A stretch of DNA of 64,000 nt from RGIG3002 sp964449325. GTDB lineage: Bacteria > Bacillota > Clostridia > Lachnospirales > Lachnospiraceae. The first letter of the stretch is position 1, and the number at the start of each line of letters is the position of its first letter. The DNA lies in the NCBI GenBank assembly GCA_964449325.1, contig CAYUYJ010000001.1, positions 1-64,000 of the forward strand. Reading direction: 5' to 3'. Below the pieces are notes generated by a model, which had not been told where the DNA came from, searched no databases, and worked only from the letters and a program-made list of their open reading frames with translations. Positions 11,001-18,900 of the stretch are shown here, piece by piece. A program made the translations under genes and the position numbers.

Positions 11001-11533
11001 TCATCGCTTCCATATAAAACGGCTTTTGCTGTTCCGCCCTCTGTCAATAAGGAGGCCTCATACTCAAAGTGAATGACATATTGATTTTCTCCATCGGATG
11101 AGATACCTGCATTGCTAACCGGAAAAATGGTATCGCTGTATAACTCCACAAGATTTTCTTCCGGTCTTGTTTCTTCTGATAACGTTTCCTCTGTCAGTGC
11201 TTCTTCCGTCTCAGTAGCAGACTGTGTTTCTTCTGTGGAACATTCCGTACTTTCTGTTGTTTCCTCTGTAGCTCCTTCGTTTTCTGTTCCTGCCTCTTCT
11301 GTACTTGCTTCTTCTGTACTGTCCGGTTCTTCCGTTTCAGAATCCGATTGCGTTTCCACCACCGTTTCTCCTTCGTTCTCACCAGACAGCTGTCCCTGAT
11401 TCAAAACTGCATTCGGATCAACTCCTCCATTCGCTGCAAATGCAGTAATCGAAGAAGAAGGTATTGCCAGCATTGTAGCAAGGAACATAGCTAATACACG
11501 TCTTGCCACATTGTTTTTCCGATACTTACTCAT
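200..11533 (-). CDS. Giant secreted transglutaminase-like beta-helix repeat protein (3777 aa)
   Basis: The ATG has AGGAGG seven bases upstream. Residues 1-33 form a signal peptide (basic start, hydrophobic core, AFA cleavage context), followed by a Thr/Glu/Ser-rich spacer to about residue 130. A transglutaminase-core domain follows at about 590-700. Its Cys645 (GTCQAF), His674 (NAHTYN) and Asp689 (YVDAS) have typical spacing, so the triad is complete. From about residue 750 to the end lie eight long repeats. Each starts with a helix-like A(V/I)xEI segment (near residues 748, 1178, 1514, 1857, 2314, 2660, 3016, 3394) and continues as short beta-strands rich in N, T, G and L, suggesting a beta-helix. 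There is no LPXTG motif, membrane anchor or SLH/choline-binding domain. The protein stops at a repeat boundary (YKEGSSILFG). The fold family could cross-link, cleave or only bind; the substrate is unknown. The gene is a colinear paralogue of 12995-24766. Confidence 0.93.
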   Translation of the reverse strand: MSKYRKNNVARRVLAMFLATMLAIPSSSITAFAANGGVDPNAVLNQGQLSGENEGETVVETQSDSETEEPDSTEEASTEEAGTENEGATEETTESTECSTEETQSATETEEALTEETLSEETRPEENLVELYSDTIFPVSNAGISSDGENQYVIHFEYEASLLTEGGTAKAVLYGSDDRNLPIEEWEEVDSLTGEVFQTKEEERGEIKTFSFEETCKFRPDKGVVDGYDYYAVVVRETAENAGEPVIIDATDIVYAEQENDSDYEGIAFLDENGQRITKLELHEGESKLVRIALIKKESGEYIPLDNQVHEPNGAVDIKTALLAGNGNWSYTWSVCDYSDEANDLRTEYIYGKDYDLFYSDDVSARSYYDDTTIKLAWTKEYILGISNYITGTGVTPEGEYHYIKYDVRLGNDCLAKGGNHTAVLPVKVIAADGSYGAPENPVKYDSSITKEQEWQAVRDTMVARENKYYGIVMEQGDELPDGTAAYVYDIYDFYDERDDMLPVEGDYLHWSMGDREWITFGEPSEYKDENIAYYNEKYHMYTYPQEFITTAYEEQLVDEKIESLLSTDATLHAAYDKYTSNPDGDNAKTEALQAIYDWIQANVSGNVKGEKESVDNRRTPMYHTVFSTLFINNGYDSKPGSGTCQAFALLFTRLSREFGIPSKVIMGVDPNAHTYNIAQFEDAWYYVDASGSTFKKSYTEFSKADEQSQFAMYYFTKNYTSKIKNYGRNDAVLEIVNKSGEMVYQAANFDEAAQFLVDALEQEQNDNNGNINSEYTIKLIKDFSLFNFGNASYPSYDSFDLQGAYDRYTKYISINLNGHTLTVPKSHVPEEYQTFGGETTFRAKRIYNGKIAIGQYTGVTLDGADFEQPNGEQLYFTGENLTISGLGTLVVSRNMELKDSVNVNGVGELIVKPGVIVAGNINVPKLSFDNSIFIDEGRYIVRHAFGNDITFYGDVTTQYLYTFLYDENEVYKEQDIIFENLIVTKGSKICQGSNFVIRGNINLSGRTYICNENGATGCKNVWSKCIDFYGGIYDPATIKLVRTQGEKIAEGRVVINGIIDASDTEAYYRACVGEQPLTIVPVNSAYEPEEFKLNDTVGTFRNCTYYISRLDSNTGDSNIAASGLTAQKLTIDNVEQLIHIPYSEGEMDLFDDVLQIAGKSITVSTTNEDGTIVNDLRTFTRWDQAATYISTLNNASTHYLISLSEDITARGSLTLPKAAASITFRSTKMSQDNEKEKISIRYVGDLNLTMDVSFEDVELIAQTYNATTGTYTDGYKSVVKLNGKVLSLDSTTMEASTVTGSKGSALVLKNESSIYATKAVSGISALELYSSVLTTEDTISVTGNTLIDSTGEQSGGSNLCARKKINLVNVISNGSKNRIVYGGNTSTDILTISGTISGENTMFRNLDEQEYGPYVKVRTDAIILCPDTYSVVDPVAKKTVTKAFDELTEEEKNHLTIANAPKADASWFVVEEQEDVVPTYKTGNELKYGKLNTNVILYMSSDEGHEYAIESGYSTLAEAFKRIDELAVPSNYYTVEITNSTDLATDTTGATSSKVNPAFPSKLKKLVMTSRNAETVLFFKDTITIKSNVEIENMLLQSSAAATIALGNFELTFRDCKLMDAAGNYAVKCVKGGGSKGASKLILDGTALQTTADISNVGTVFVKNSPMSFGDFRSDLLAGTGMNIGTLEIGASQTVETRGNTILNHVIHDGSGTLIIPATVTKVTRRTATEEVGQVSKITPMLTINGLVNNKAGDALQLKLTQKLTNSEKQYYYEVIDFSEEIEPAAGKMTTALKRAGVWLAKAAGVSADMVVLSADNHAEGGILVKTGGYLAYRECDANVVLSYTDTNGVAVETPFTTLTEAITEINSMKVKRDYVIALTDKATLPERVSNDENALYKAPAALKMPTAAYVNSLTIRPKEDGEDSAKIYFQGAIYFTSNTTLENIAFVRMAKTGTSYNFAEEITEYPAVTNVSAGGYALNLRGNITFNCPINLAGGTKGSISFEDNAAIYTFTAGRVSEKNVIYGMINGFTTLNVTENLSVQKYRTKANAALTGGTLQAENVFVKGDKNPVLTVEGNFTATNTKLDSGDIVIKDVYDGYSKKYAGAKASFKDLTITGADMRSAWSGDKITIRADRDFNISGKLTCSTELAKLVTRQKYHTVVKNRIPYLNISGTVVIEDYGNNNATSLGDRMEVEVLYSNECWDSAYIHAKGIQAETAQDTDAVSLVGAPSNTALVLTTTKGTVDQFRLSPANIPTGRNQNRFDANNTDGYILKKASGKLYAYYGNEVKVAVVKNGGEDGRLDLIPSETVLGYYPTLADAVADVDARKDKNTAYTFILMQDLGVKQAEYEPIVLNLPTYAKEVTITSYATEILTDKKAVFYTNKISLKTTTTFSNVNLDGVVLKNKIANGAALDIATGANNLTLNDVATGGQIAEGVINKEQIGIKNITGNGKNKLTLASDELQISGGVTGFAEVALANGVRTDISGALQTTVLTFASNEKVNVKGTITITDIHNENGTLEYYKNETSRKTNLTIKGHITNSSPANKLKLVLFLAKPTGKITTFETIDNILLAKVNNKVDIATATKLVATIEKAPLDAYTVMVSEDVTKPDCQSRNFDIDAGLLKANRGIYVYDRNSDVGDFSVSLSYVEEGVNHQVICPDMAQAVKEIEAINAPLNSYTITVPGEILDTDVTSDTTPVSAFKLPAAGKASEVIITAEALTPVRYSGNISYAGKLHIRNIIFNPAKVSGANIIPTDTAISSTSAVIKTAGGNQTVQGLTLENVTTLSDVLAKANPANCPVDAKRNPIGLLTKITGTNKVTEVSMKNSDLRIKEGISNVKELHLQSTDLVTGKTSTIGNLYLENAVDGSSSLTHTWKMLGATSVENIYGISNNTYLAAAQTVKGVPNMTLKNRVASGMIYINLLKASSTLLAPQSFEVYENALEGQLALENANLITAKLENTDKFKGYVPGDATDVSDWITYKDKNGYVKTTSGENVKVRIEQYFDSEPENISETYAGGIADAVSIIENMNDKNASYRIYLSTNAKTGAVGTNGTESYAAFSTPTKAKLVTLIGDAYAGNGSYVDDGITDRVTVSYTGALTTKCNIAFENIIFDEGALNSGVFSSNNIVTLTTGNFDMAFDEECGYVRDDAKNSKYGEEALEADLLFGSIQTGTNNASSSGITVEGRKVYCIGDVTMKNVTLSSSTVLSAGGKITISGNTFVKDNSVAEIIPGNGKALALNNVYGNNPSELILHYYYTKNASYPKTTGQLSINGVVEPDGGENTLEVKIRPNLYKNGIDFTPASVYDLADLQVYTTNFAGVTANRKLATIPKAATESIQVQFYNGSAWVDLDSSYHVGKHNKGFYIIGMNPVVSVEGFRDEGYTRKIYESTFTSLVDAVTDIENLGNTGICYRLTLSEMEYNGGVEGLGITKLPTKAKEITIKGEAGRDMLVFFTGKKLTLGCNTVLEGIVLQGGATKADVPIYTSNAYDITLGKYSLTEINAPSGIKTYRDGYPLDINQNGIRGTIMGGAGSSYTLKYTNPALVERDGYLDILADNISGITNVRFENEVEVGNNHEETHKPVCITVNKAIKNVTNLSVESNCPMEASTKEHMRLVVNGSVTTTNGKLKNATLFGNDVTISKKTTLEKAKIKAGSSKIGDGKIKLTDVILADGYNIIDGKQNKDGKSLLEITGTISKTYDGEQRAIEVGLRYCDDSNYAKLGNNFLLLTAKQVMPDWFVPMYDSENEKFMGPKERWNAGGYGLYKEGSSILFGKSSH

Positions 11534-11596
11534 ACGTTTCCTCCTGTCGTAAAGGTCAGATTATCCTACATCAAATGTAATCAGACTATTTTCTCC

Positions 11597-11605
11597 ATTT
11601 TACCA
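11597..11605 (-). promoter_or_regulatory. Candidate extended -10 promoter of the transglutaminase giant gene
   Basis: On the minus strand the sequence reads TGGTAAAAT, an extended -10 (TGn plus TAAAAT), about 64 bp before the start codon. No good -35 is seen at normal spacing. It lies between the upstream terminator and the ribosome site, so this gene probably has its own promoter. Confidence 0.4.
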
Positions 11606-11630
11606 TAATTATCTGTTTTTACATAGCAAA

Positions 11631-11671
11631 AACGAGGAGACAGATTAAAATCTATCTCCTCGTTCCTTTTT
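11631..11671. terminator. Bidirectional terminator, probably native to the 3923-aa giant gene
   Basis: The stem AACGAGGAGA / TCTCCTCGTT is extended by AGAT/ATCT across one mismatch, with T-runs on both strands. It lies about 40 bp beyond the left end of the IS630 element. Before that insertion it would have followed the stop codon of the gene now ending at 12995 by about the same distance. Confidence 0.85.
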
Positions 11672-11709
11672 ACAGTTTGGGATTTCTCATTCTGTATTTT
11701 CGTTTACTA

Positions 11710-12995
11710 GTATAGCATTTTTTAATTGGCTACACTTTTTGAAAATGTTTCAGTAACCACAGTTTCAGATGCATCAATGTCCGTTAGATTCCATGTCCAA
11801 TGGTAAACCACCGGAGTTTCATTAATCTCATCAAAATACTTGTAGATACGGGTTACCAATTCATCTTTTGTTTTAACCCGTATGTTCTTCAGCATCTGCT
11901 TTGTCATTTTACTGAAAAAGCCTTCTACAAGATTGAGCCACGATGCATGTTTTGGTGTAAACACGAATTCAAATCTGTCAGGTATGGTTGATATATATTT
12001 TTGCACATCAGCAGATGAATGCACCTTTAAATTGTCGAGGACGAGACGAATCTTGTCTCCCTGGGGATATCTGGCATCCAGTTTCTTAAGGAAAGTAATA
12101 TAATCACTGCTGTTGTGTGTATCACTAACCAGAGGGATTGCTTCACCAGTCTGGAGGTCTATACCGGCAAGCAACGATACTGTGCCAAGCCGTTTATACT
12201 CATAATCACGCTTTATGGTGCCATGATCCTCATTAGGAAGGAGATCCTCTCCTGTTGTTGCAATGGCTTGTATTCCAGGTTTTTCATCATATGAAAGGAC
12301 ATGGGTTACCTGACCTTCAAACGGAATCAAATTACCTTCTTCATCGAACTGAAGAGAGACCTGTTTGTACACAAGAAGAACATTATGCATTTTGCTGTCG
12401 AAGTCAGGATCTCGCCGCTCACAGTAATACTGAACACGGAACGGCTTGTTATTACTTTTGGAAAGAATATTAAACACACTGCTTTCCGAAATAGTTGTGA
12501 GACGTTGATATCCTGCTGCCTCCGCATATTGGCGAATATGTCTGGTTAATGCTGAATTCGTCCATGTTTCTGCTGCATATCCGAGGTCTTTCGGCTTTTG
12601 GCAGGCAATACCTAAGATCCAGGTTTTTGCTTCGCCCGAGATTTCCTCTTTTGGCCCTCTTCCCTCGGAAACGCTCAGAATATCATCCAGTGTTTCCTCG
12701 GCAGAACGGTTACGATATTTCTGGGTCCAAAGGAGAACTGTTCTCTTGTTTATGCCAAGTTCATCCGCAACAGAATCATTTGAACGTCCATCTGCTTTCA
12801 AAAGCAGTATTTTTGCACGTTGTATGATGATTGCCGGAGTCATGCCGGATTTTACAAGATTTTCGAGTTGTCTCCTGTGTTCGGTTGTAAGTATCAAACG
12901 CTTTGGTGTATTCATGATTATACTCCCTTCGATAGTACTGATTAGAGTATAACACAAAACATTCAAAAAGTGTATTCAAATATTAAATGATATAC
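11710..12995 (-). mobile_element. IS630-family insertion sequence, about 1286 bp, complete
   Basis: The left end reads GTATAGCATTT and the right end, reverse-complemented, reads GTATATCATTT. A second matching block TACACTTTTTGAA lies about 10 bases further in on both ends. These are imperfect terminal inverted repeats around one intact transposase. A TA is duplicated on both sides (11708-11709 and 12996-12997) within a rebuilt ACTAGT target. This fits the known IS630 preference for TA inside CTAG. The insertion interrupts no reading frame. Confidence 0.88.
11722..12915 (-). CDS. IS630-family transposase (397 aa)
   Basis: A DDE transposase that moves the surrounding element by cut-and-paste at TA. 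The N-terminal third has a helix-turn-helix (RSNDSVADELGINKRTV) and a second winged-helix-like segment. The catalytic triad is visible as Asp210 (SYDEKPG), Asp294 (LVLDNLKVHS) and Glu331 (NLVEGFF), with 36 residues between the last two. I chose the ATG at 12915 because AGGGAG lies about nine bases before it; the frame is open a further 17 codons upstream without a comparable site. No frameshift or internal stop is seen, so the element may be active. Genes on both sides read in the same direction, so read-through from the upstream giant gene could express it. Confidence 0.92.
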   Translation of the reverse strand: MNTPKRLILTTEHRRQLENLVKSGMTPAIIIQRAKILLLKADGRSNDSVADELGINKRTVLLWTQKYRNRSAEETLDDILSVSEGRGPKEEISGEAKTWILGIACQKPKDLGYAAETWTNSALTRHIRQYAEAAGYQRLTTISESSVFNILSKSNNKPFRVQYYCERRDPDFDSKMHNVLLVYKQVSLQFDEEGNLIPFEGQVTHVLSYDEKPGIQAIATTGEDLLPNEDHGTIKRDYEYKRLGTVSLLAGIDLQTGEAIPLVSDTHNSSDYITFLKKLDARYPQGDKIRLVLDNLKVHSSADVQKYISTIPDRFEFVFTPKHASWLNLVEGFFSKMTKQMLKNIRVKTKDELVTRIYKYFDEINETPVVYHWTWNLTDIDASETVVTETFSKSVAN

Positions 12996-15900
12996 TAGTC
13001 CATAGGAGTTCCCATGAAAATATCACTTCCGCTCTTATAGGTTTGATATTCAAATCCGTCAATATCGAAAACTTCTAACTCTTCGATATTGACATAGCCT
13101 CCGCTCATGACTTTTGTTCCGGGAGCACCTGCACCCTTTACAGTCACATTAATAAATTCACGATTAAGCTCCGGACTCTCGCTTTTGGCATGATTAAAAA
13201 TAATTGCTTTTTCTGTCTGTTTATCACCGACAATCTTCATGTCTTTTTCAAGCGGTTTTACCAGTTTGGCAACCCCAAGTCCATCCTTTTCAATAAGATT
13301 TGCACTAAATGTACCGTTTACATCTAATTCTCCGTTTTCATAAGAAGATGATGATGTAAATATAAGATTATTCAAGGCAAGGTTTCCATTCGCCCGAAGC
13401 ACTGCTTCATTACATATTTCTACATCGATGACACCACTGATATTGTCAACTTCTACATAATAAGGTTCTGTCACGGTACCATTTTCATCCGGTTGGCCGA
13501 TAATCACAAGACTGCCTCCCTTGGTTCCGGATACATTTCCGAACAGGTTCTGTCCTTCCGGCTCTCCTGTCTCAGGATTATTGTTCTCGGCGTAGGACCA
13601 TGTGTCACACATGGACAAGCAGTACTTTCCGACATTGTAGTTTGCTTTCGTAGCAACTGCCTCTCCTTTTACTGCTTTTCTTGGCTGCAGATTCACTCCA
13701 TTTATATACAGATTGCTCTTCAGCGTCACATTACCACTAAAGTAAATAGCAGTTCCATCGCCTATAATGTTCAGTTCCGATACTTTGGAAGGAAGGGACA
13801 GGGCACTGTAAGCCCCATTCCCCTTGTCATTGCCTATATGCACATCCTGCACCAGCAGGATTGCATAGTCTTCATATTCTTTGGTTCCCGGTTTATAAAG
13901 GGCAAGCGAATCAATCTCTTTGACTGCCTCTTCAAAGGTTGCAAAGTTGGAATGAGCTCCTGTCGATGTTTCAAGGACAGCCTCAAAATCCCATTTGCCG
14001 TATTTAATTTCTTTACCGGACTTGTATACATCATATCCATCCGTCCATTCACCCATACCCTCGAATGGTTCTCCGGTTTCGTTCTCTCCCGGTGTCCAAC
14101 TGTATTCAATACCAAACCACGAGGATGTCGCCTTGGGTGCTGTAAGCAAGGTCATTCCATCATATAGCTTTGCATATTTCTCACTACTGTTGTTATAACG
14201 AATACCTACACAAATAGCTGACCTATCGGGATCATACATATAATTCTCTGCGCATGTTATCGTACCGGTGATTTCTAACTGGCTCTTTCCGTTCTTATCC
14301 TGTTTTGCACGGATGAGGTTATAGTTTCCGGCAATAACAACATTTGCCAGCTTCACTTTTCCGTCGCCAATAGTATCTGTTCCGATGTTGATGTCACTGT
14401 TATCCAAAGTGGTAATACCGGTTACGGTGAGGTTCTTCGCCGATACACGGGATTCTCCTGCCAGTGTCAGATTCTTCACACTGATATCGCCTGCACCACA
14501 GTTTATTTCCGTATCGGGATAGAGGATTAAACTAGTAACCCCGCTCATTCCGTTTTCCATATCAAGCCATACTCTTCTTGCATTTCTTGCTTCTCTGTCT
14601 TCTACCGTATTTCCTTCTCCGTCAACCGTTGTGGGGATATGCTCTGTTTCATTCTTATTCAGAATTGTCACGGTTCCTACATTGGTAATCTTTGTAGCCG
14701 GCGCATACAGATAATCGTTATCATCCACACCGGTATCACATTTCTTAAAGGTAAAGCTTCCTTTTGCTGTACCGGAAATAATATCAGGCATGTTTTCAAA
14801 GTAAGCACGATTCATATCTTCATTTTGGGTTACACGCCTTACGTTCTTTTCTGTCAAACTGAAATTGCCTACCGTAATATTATAGCCTGTTGACTCATAC
14901 CATATATTCGTTCCGGTACCCATCTTCTTCACTGCCATGAGACCTACATTGTCAAACACTGTATTGCACTTTAATGTAATGGCGGTCTTAGTAAAGTAAA
15001 TGTTTCTGCCATTCTCTGAAGTAATGATTACTTCCGCTGCCTTCGACGGCAATGTCAATTCTGTGATTGGTGCAATACTTCCTACATCCTTTAACAGAAC
15101 AAGTTCATAATACATATCCGAATTTGCAATGCGGTCAATTTCCTTCACTGCCTGCTCCCAGCTTAAAAATTCCGTACTATAAATCTGCTGTCTTCCGGTG
15201 CTTTCGCCTACTGTTGTCTCTATCTCTCCTTCCAGTCTGACTACAGGATCTGATGTAGTAATATAGAGTCCACTGTCATATTTATAATTTAATACCGGTA
15301 CTACATCTCCGCCGTTGTCTGAGAAATCAATGTTTTCCAGCTTTGTCCACGAATCCATATTGTCTGCTACATAAACCGCAACATTTGCTACGGATGCTTT
15401 CGGCATAGTTGCAATTTTCTGAGTGTTTGCAGGTGCCATATCTGCATTTACTACATTCAGCTCTTTCGCTTCATCCATATTCATCTTGTGGTAGGTCTTT
15501 GTCGCGAGGTCGTACATTTCTGTTGCAATGTTAACCTGTACATCTTCAATGCTTCCGTTAATGGAAAGCTGACTTAAAGACTGCTGCGTTGCATTTGTAA
15601 TGGATGTAAAGCAGGTTTCAAGCAACAATGCATCATCCGCATCCAGATTTTCACCCTGAATGTCTGTAAGCGCCATCGCCTTTTCTGCCTTTAACACTGC
15701 TGTTTCCGCATTATCTGCTGCATGATTTGTTACAGTCAGTTCTTTTACGGTAAGTTTCCCTTTACCTTCCAGAGAAGCCGTACTGTCTAAACTGAGTGCA
15801 GTTATGGTAATATCCTTCTCTGTCACTGCCTCTGTGTATCCGGCCAGTTCCAGTACATTAATGGATAAAGCACCTTTTACATAAACCTTCTTGGAAGCTA

Positions 15901-18900
15901 AATTGCTTTCACCGACAATGTTTATGGTTCCTTTTGTACCGCTTACGCTGCTAAATACCAAATCAGCTTCTGCTTCTGTTCCACTTGCACTGTCATTCTT
16001 TAAGGTTCCTGCTTTTCCGTCAAAGGTAAGCGTATATGCTCCTGCTACTGCCGGGGTTACTTCATAGGACGGTGTAAATACCGATTCCCCGCTCACTACT
16101 TTTGCCGTTCCTTCTGTCAGTAAAATATCTTTAAAGGTTACATTACAGCCGGGCTGCAATTTTCCGGTGTAGCAGATTACTGCCGTAGGTTCTCCTCCGT
16201 CTGTCGAACCGGAGATGGTAACAGCTGCTGCCTTGGTTGGCAAGGTCAGTGCTCCATAAGCCGTTCCGCTCTTTGCAGTTTTAATCTCACTCGGAGTTTC
16301 CGCGGTTCCTGCTTGCAAAATCTCTATTGTGTACTCTGCCTCCGAGTCTGCAAAATTATTAATAACAGTAACTGCTTCATCAAAGGATTTCGCATGTGTG
16401 ACACTTGTGCCATTTTTTGTAACCCTAACAATCATGTCGGCTTTGTCACCATTTTTTACTGCATTCGTAGTATCCTTGTAGGAAACAAGGTCTCCTGCTG
16501 CAATATTAATATCTTCATCATTGGTATTGTCATCATCTGCAAACGGATATGCCACGAACATATCAGCACTTGCCTTTGGTGCAATTACAAGGCTCACATC
16601 TTTATATGTGTCTACATAAATCTCATCCGCAGGATCTGCCATAGTTTTATCTGCATTAATAACTTTATATACAACCTGCTTGCCTGTAGCATTATTCACA
16701 CTACCGTTAACCGTAAACTGCGGTACCAGAGTTTTTGCAGTCTGCTTCGATGCGATGTAGCTGTCATCCGTCACACTGCCGTCTATCCGGATATTGGAAA
16801 CGGTTGTCTTTCCAAATGCATCCCACTGATATTGCTGATTCAAATCAAGGTTATTAATCGTTACTGCACCGCCGGTAGTCAGACCTGCATCCTCCAGCTT
16901 CAGAGTGTCCACATTAGTGATTCCGTCCGTTAGTCTGAAATTACTGTCTACAATAGCCAGGTTCGTTACATCCTTGGTTCCGGTAATTTTGGAAATAAAT
17001 CCAGCAGTTACCGTTTCACCATTCTGACGTTTCAGGTCCGCAACAGTGGTAACATTATCCAGATTAAGTTCGGCATTTCCTTTCTTATCCTTTGTCACTG
17101 TAATGGCAACATTGGTCAGAATCTCCTTTGCATTTACCGGATTTAATACAATATTACGAACATGTAACTGTCCCGCATAAGCAATATTTCCCGAGAAGCG
17201 TATATTTTCCCCAGTACCGCTTATCAAAAGAGTATTTGCCGTATTAACTTTAGGCAATGTTAATGCGCTGACACCGGATGCATCCGTTACATTGGTATCT
17301 GTAATGTCACCGTCAACCTTAATAGTATAGTCAGCTTCTGCATCATTCACACTATTCATCTCATTGACTGCCTGTGAGAAATCAAGGCATGACGTAGACC
17401 CCATATTTCCGTCAAGGACTACTGTATTTGCTGCGGCAAGACTATCCTTCTTAACCACATACACACCTTTATTTGCTTTCACCACTTCATAAACATCATT
17501 CTTTACTGTATCATCGTTCAGTTTCATAGTGAAGGTAGAAAGCGGTGCCTTTTCAATCACTGCCAGCTTCTGACTATCATTCAAAGCAACTTGCGCTGCA
17601 TTTTTTTCATTTATCTTAAGCGCATAAGCATCAGCAGTTTTCGCTGTATCACTTGGAATCAGATTCAGTTCCAGCGTTGCACCTGTCTCGGCGCTTACCT
17701 CGCCCTTTATCGTTAAATTCGGTGCACCTTTTGCATTGCTGCCATAGGTGATTCTGTTTCCTTCACCATAGGAAATATCTTTAATAGTAACTGCATTCTT
17801 TTGGGCATCCAGTGATGTACCGTTTTCTAATTCTAAGAAGTCAGTAGTAAAGGTTCCATTCACCGTAAGCACATTGCTTCTATCTTCACCGGTTGTCGTC
17901 AGGATTCTGACCGTCGTTGCTTTTACATTTCCATTTATGGTTGTAACGTCAGATACACAAACCTCATTGGAATTCATGACATTTCCGGTCACTGTAAGGT
18001 CTTTGGATTCTAAATATGTATTCTGTTTTGCATTACCGTTAATGTTGCGTAATGCCATACCGGAGGTTTCTCCTACGGTAACATTTGTCAAATACAAATT
18101 GTTTACTCCGGTAATAATATCCGAAACTGTACCTACATAACTGCTGCCGGATTTCTTTACCGGTTGGAAGACTACATTAGTAAATGAAGTCTCCGCGCCA
18201 AGCGTGATATTTCCGGTGTAATAAATGTTCTTTGCCACATCCCCTTCGGTATCACATGCAATCGTAACTTTCGCTGCTGTTTTTGGCATAGTAAGAGCAG
18301 CTGCCACATCTTCACTTCCGATATCCTGTAATAACAGGATCGTGTATGTGTTGTCTTCTTCTGTTTTGTCCTTTCTTGCCTCCAAAGCAGTTACCGCATC
18401 CTTATAGGTCGGGTAATAAGCAAGCAGTTTTCCGTTTGCCAAAGCCTCTGACAAATCCGTTACCTCTTCTTTGCAGAGAGCTGCTCCGACTTCATCACCA
18501 TAATATACACAAATATTGGCTCCTGTCTTTGCCAGAATATATCCGCCGGCATTTGCATCACTATATGCTTCGCTTTGCACATTATCGAACATTGGCTTAA
18601 ACATTTCTGCTGTAGCTGTTTTTGCTGTTAAAAGCTGTGCAGTTAATAACTCTGCTGTTGGATTTGGTGCATTCGGTGTCTTTTCGAGTTTTGCCATAGC
18701 ATCCGGATCTTCTTCATCCGCTGCCGCCATTACGCCTACCTGAATCGGATTATCCAGGTTCTCCAATACAACCGTTCCGGTAATATTCAGATACGGTACC
18801 GGATTTTTCGCACTCTTTCTTCTGGAAATCAAAGTGGCATTGCTTGTAGTACTTGTCAGAGTTCCTGTAATATTGAAATCCTTCTCTGCCTTAATCTCGG

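Noticed and set aside
13493..14167. Plus-strand open frame of 224 codons
   Set aside because: It is antisense to the last repeat modules of the 3923-aa gene, with no start signal and no family resemblance.
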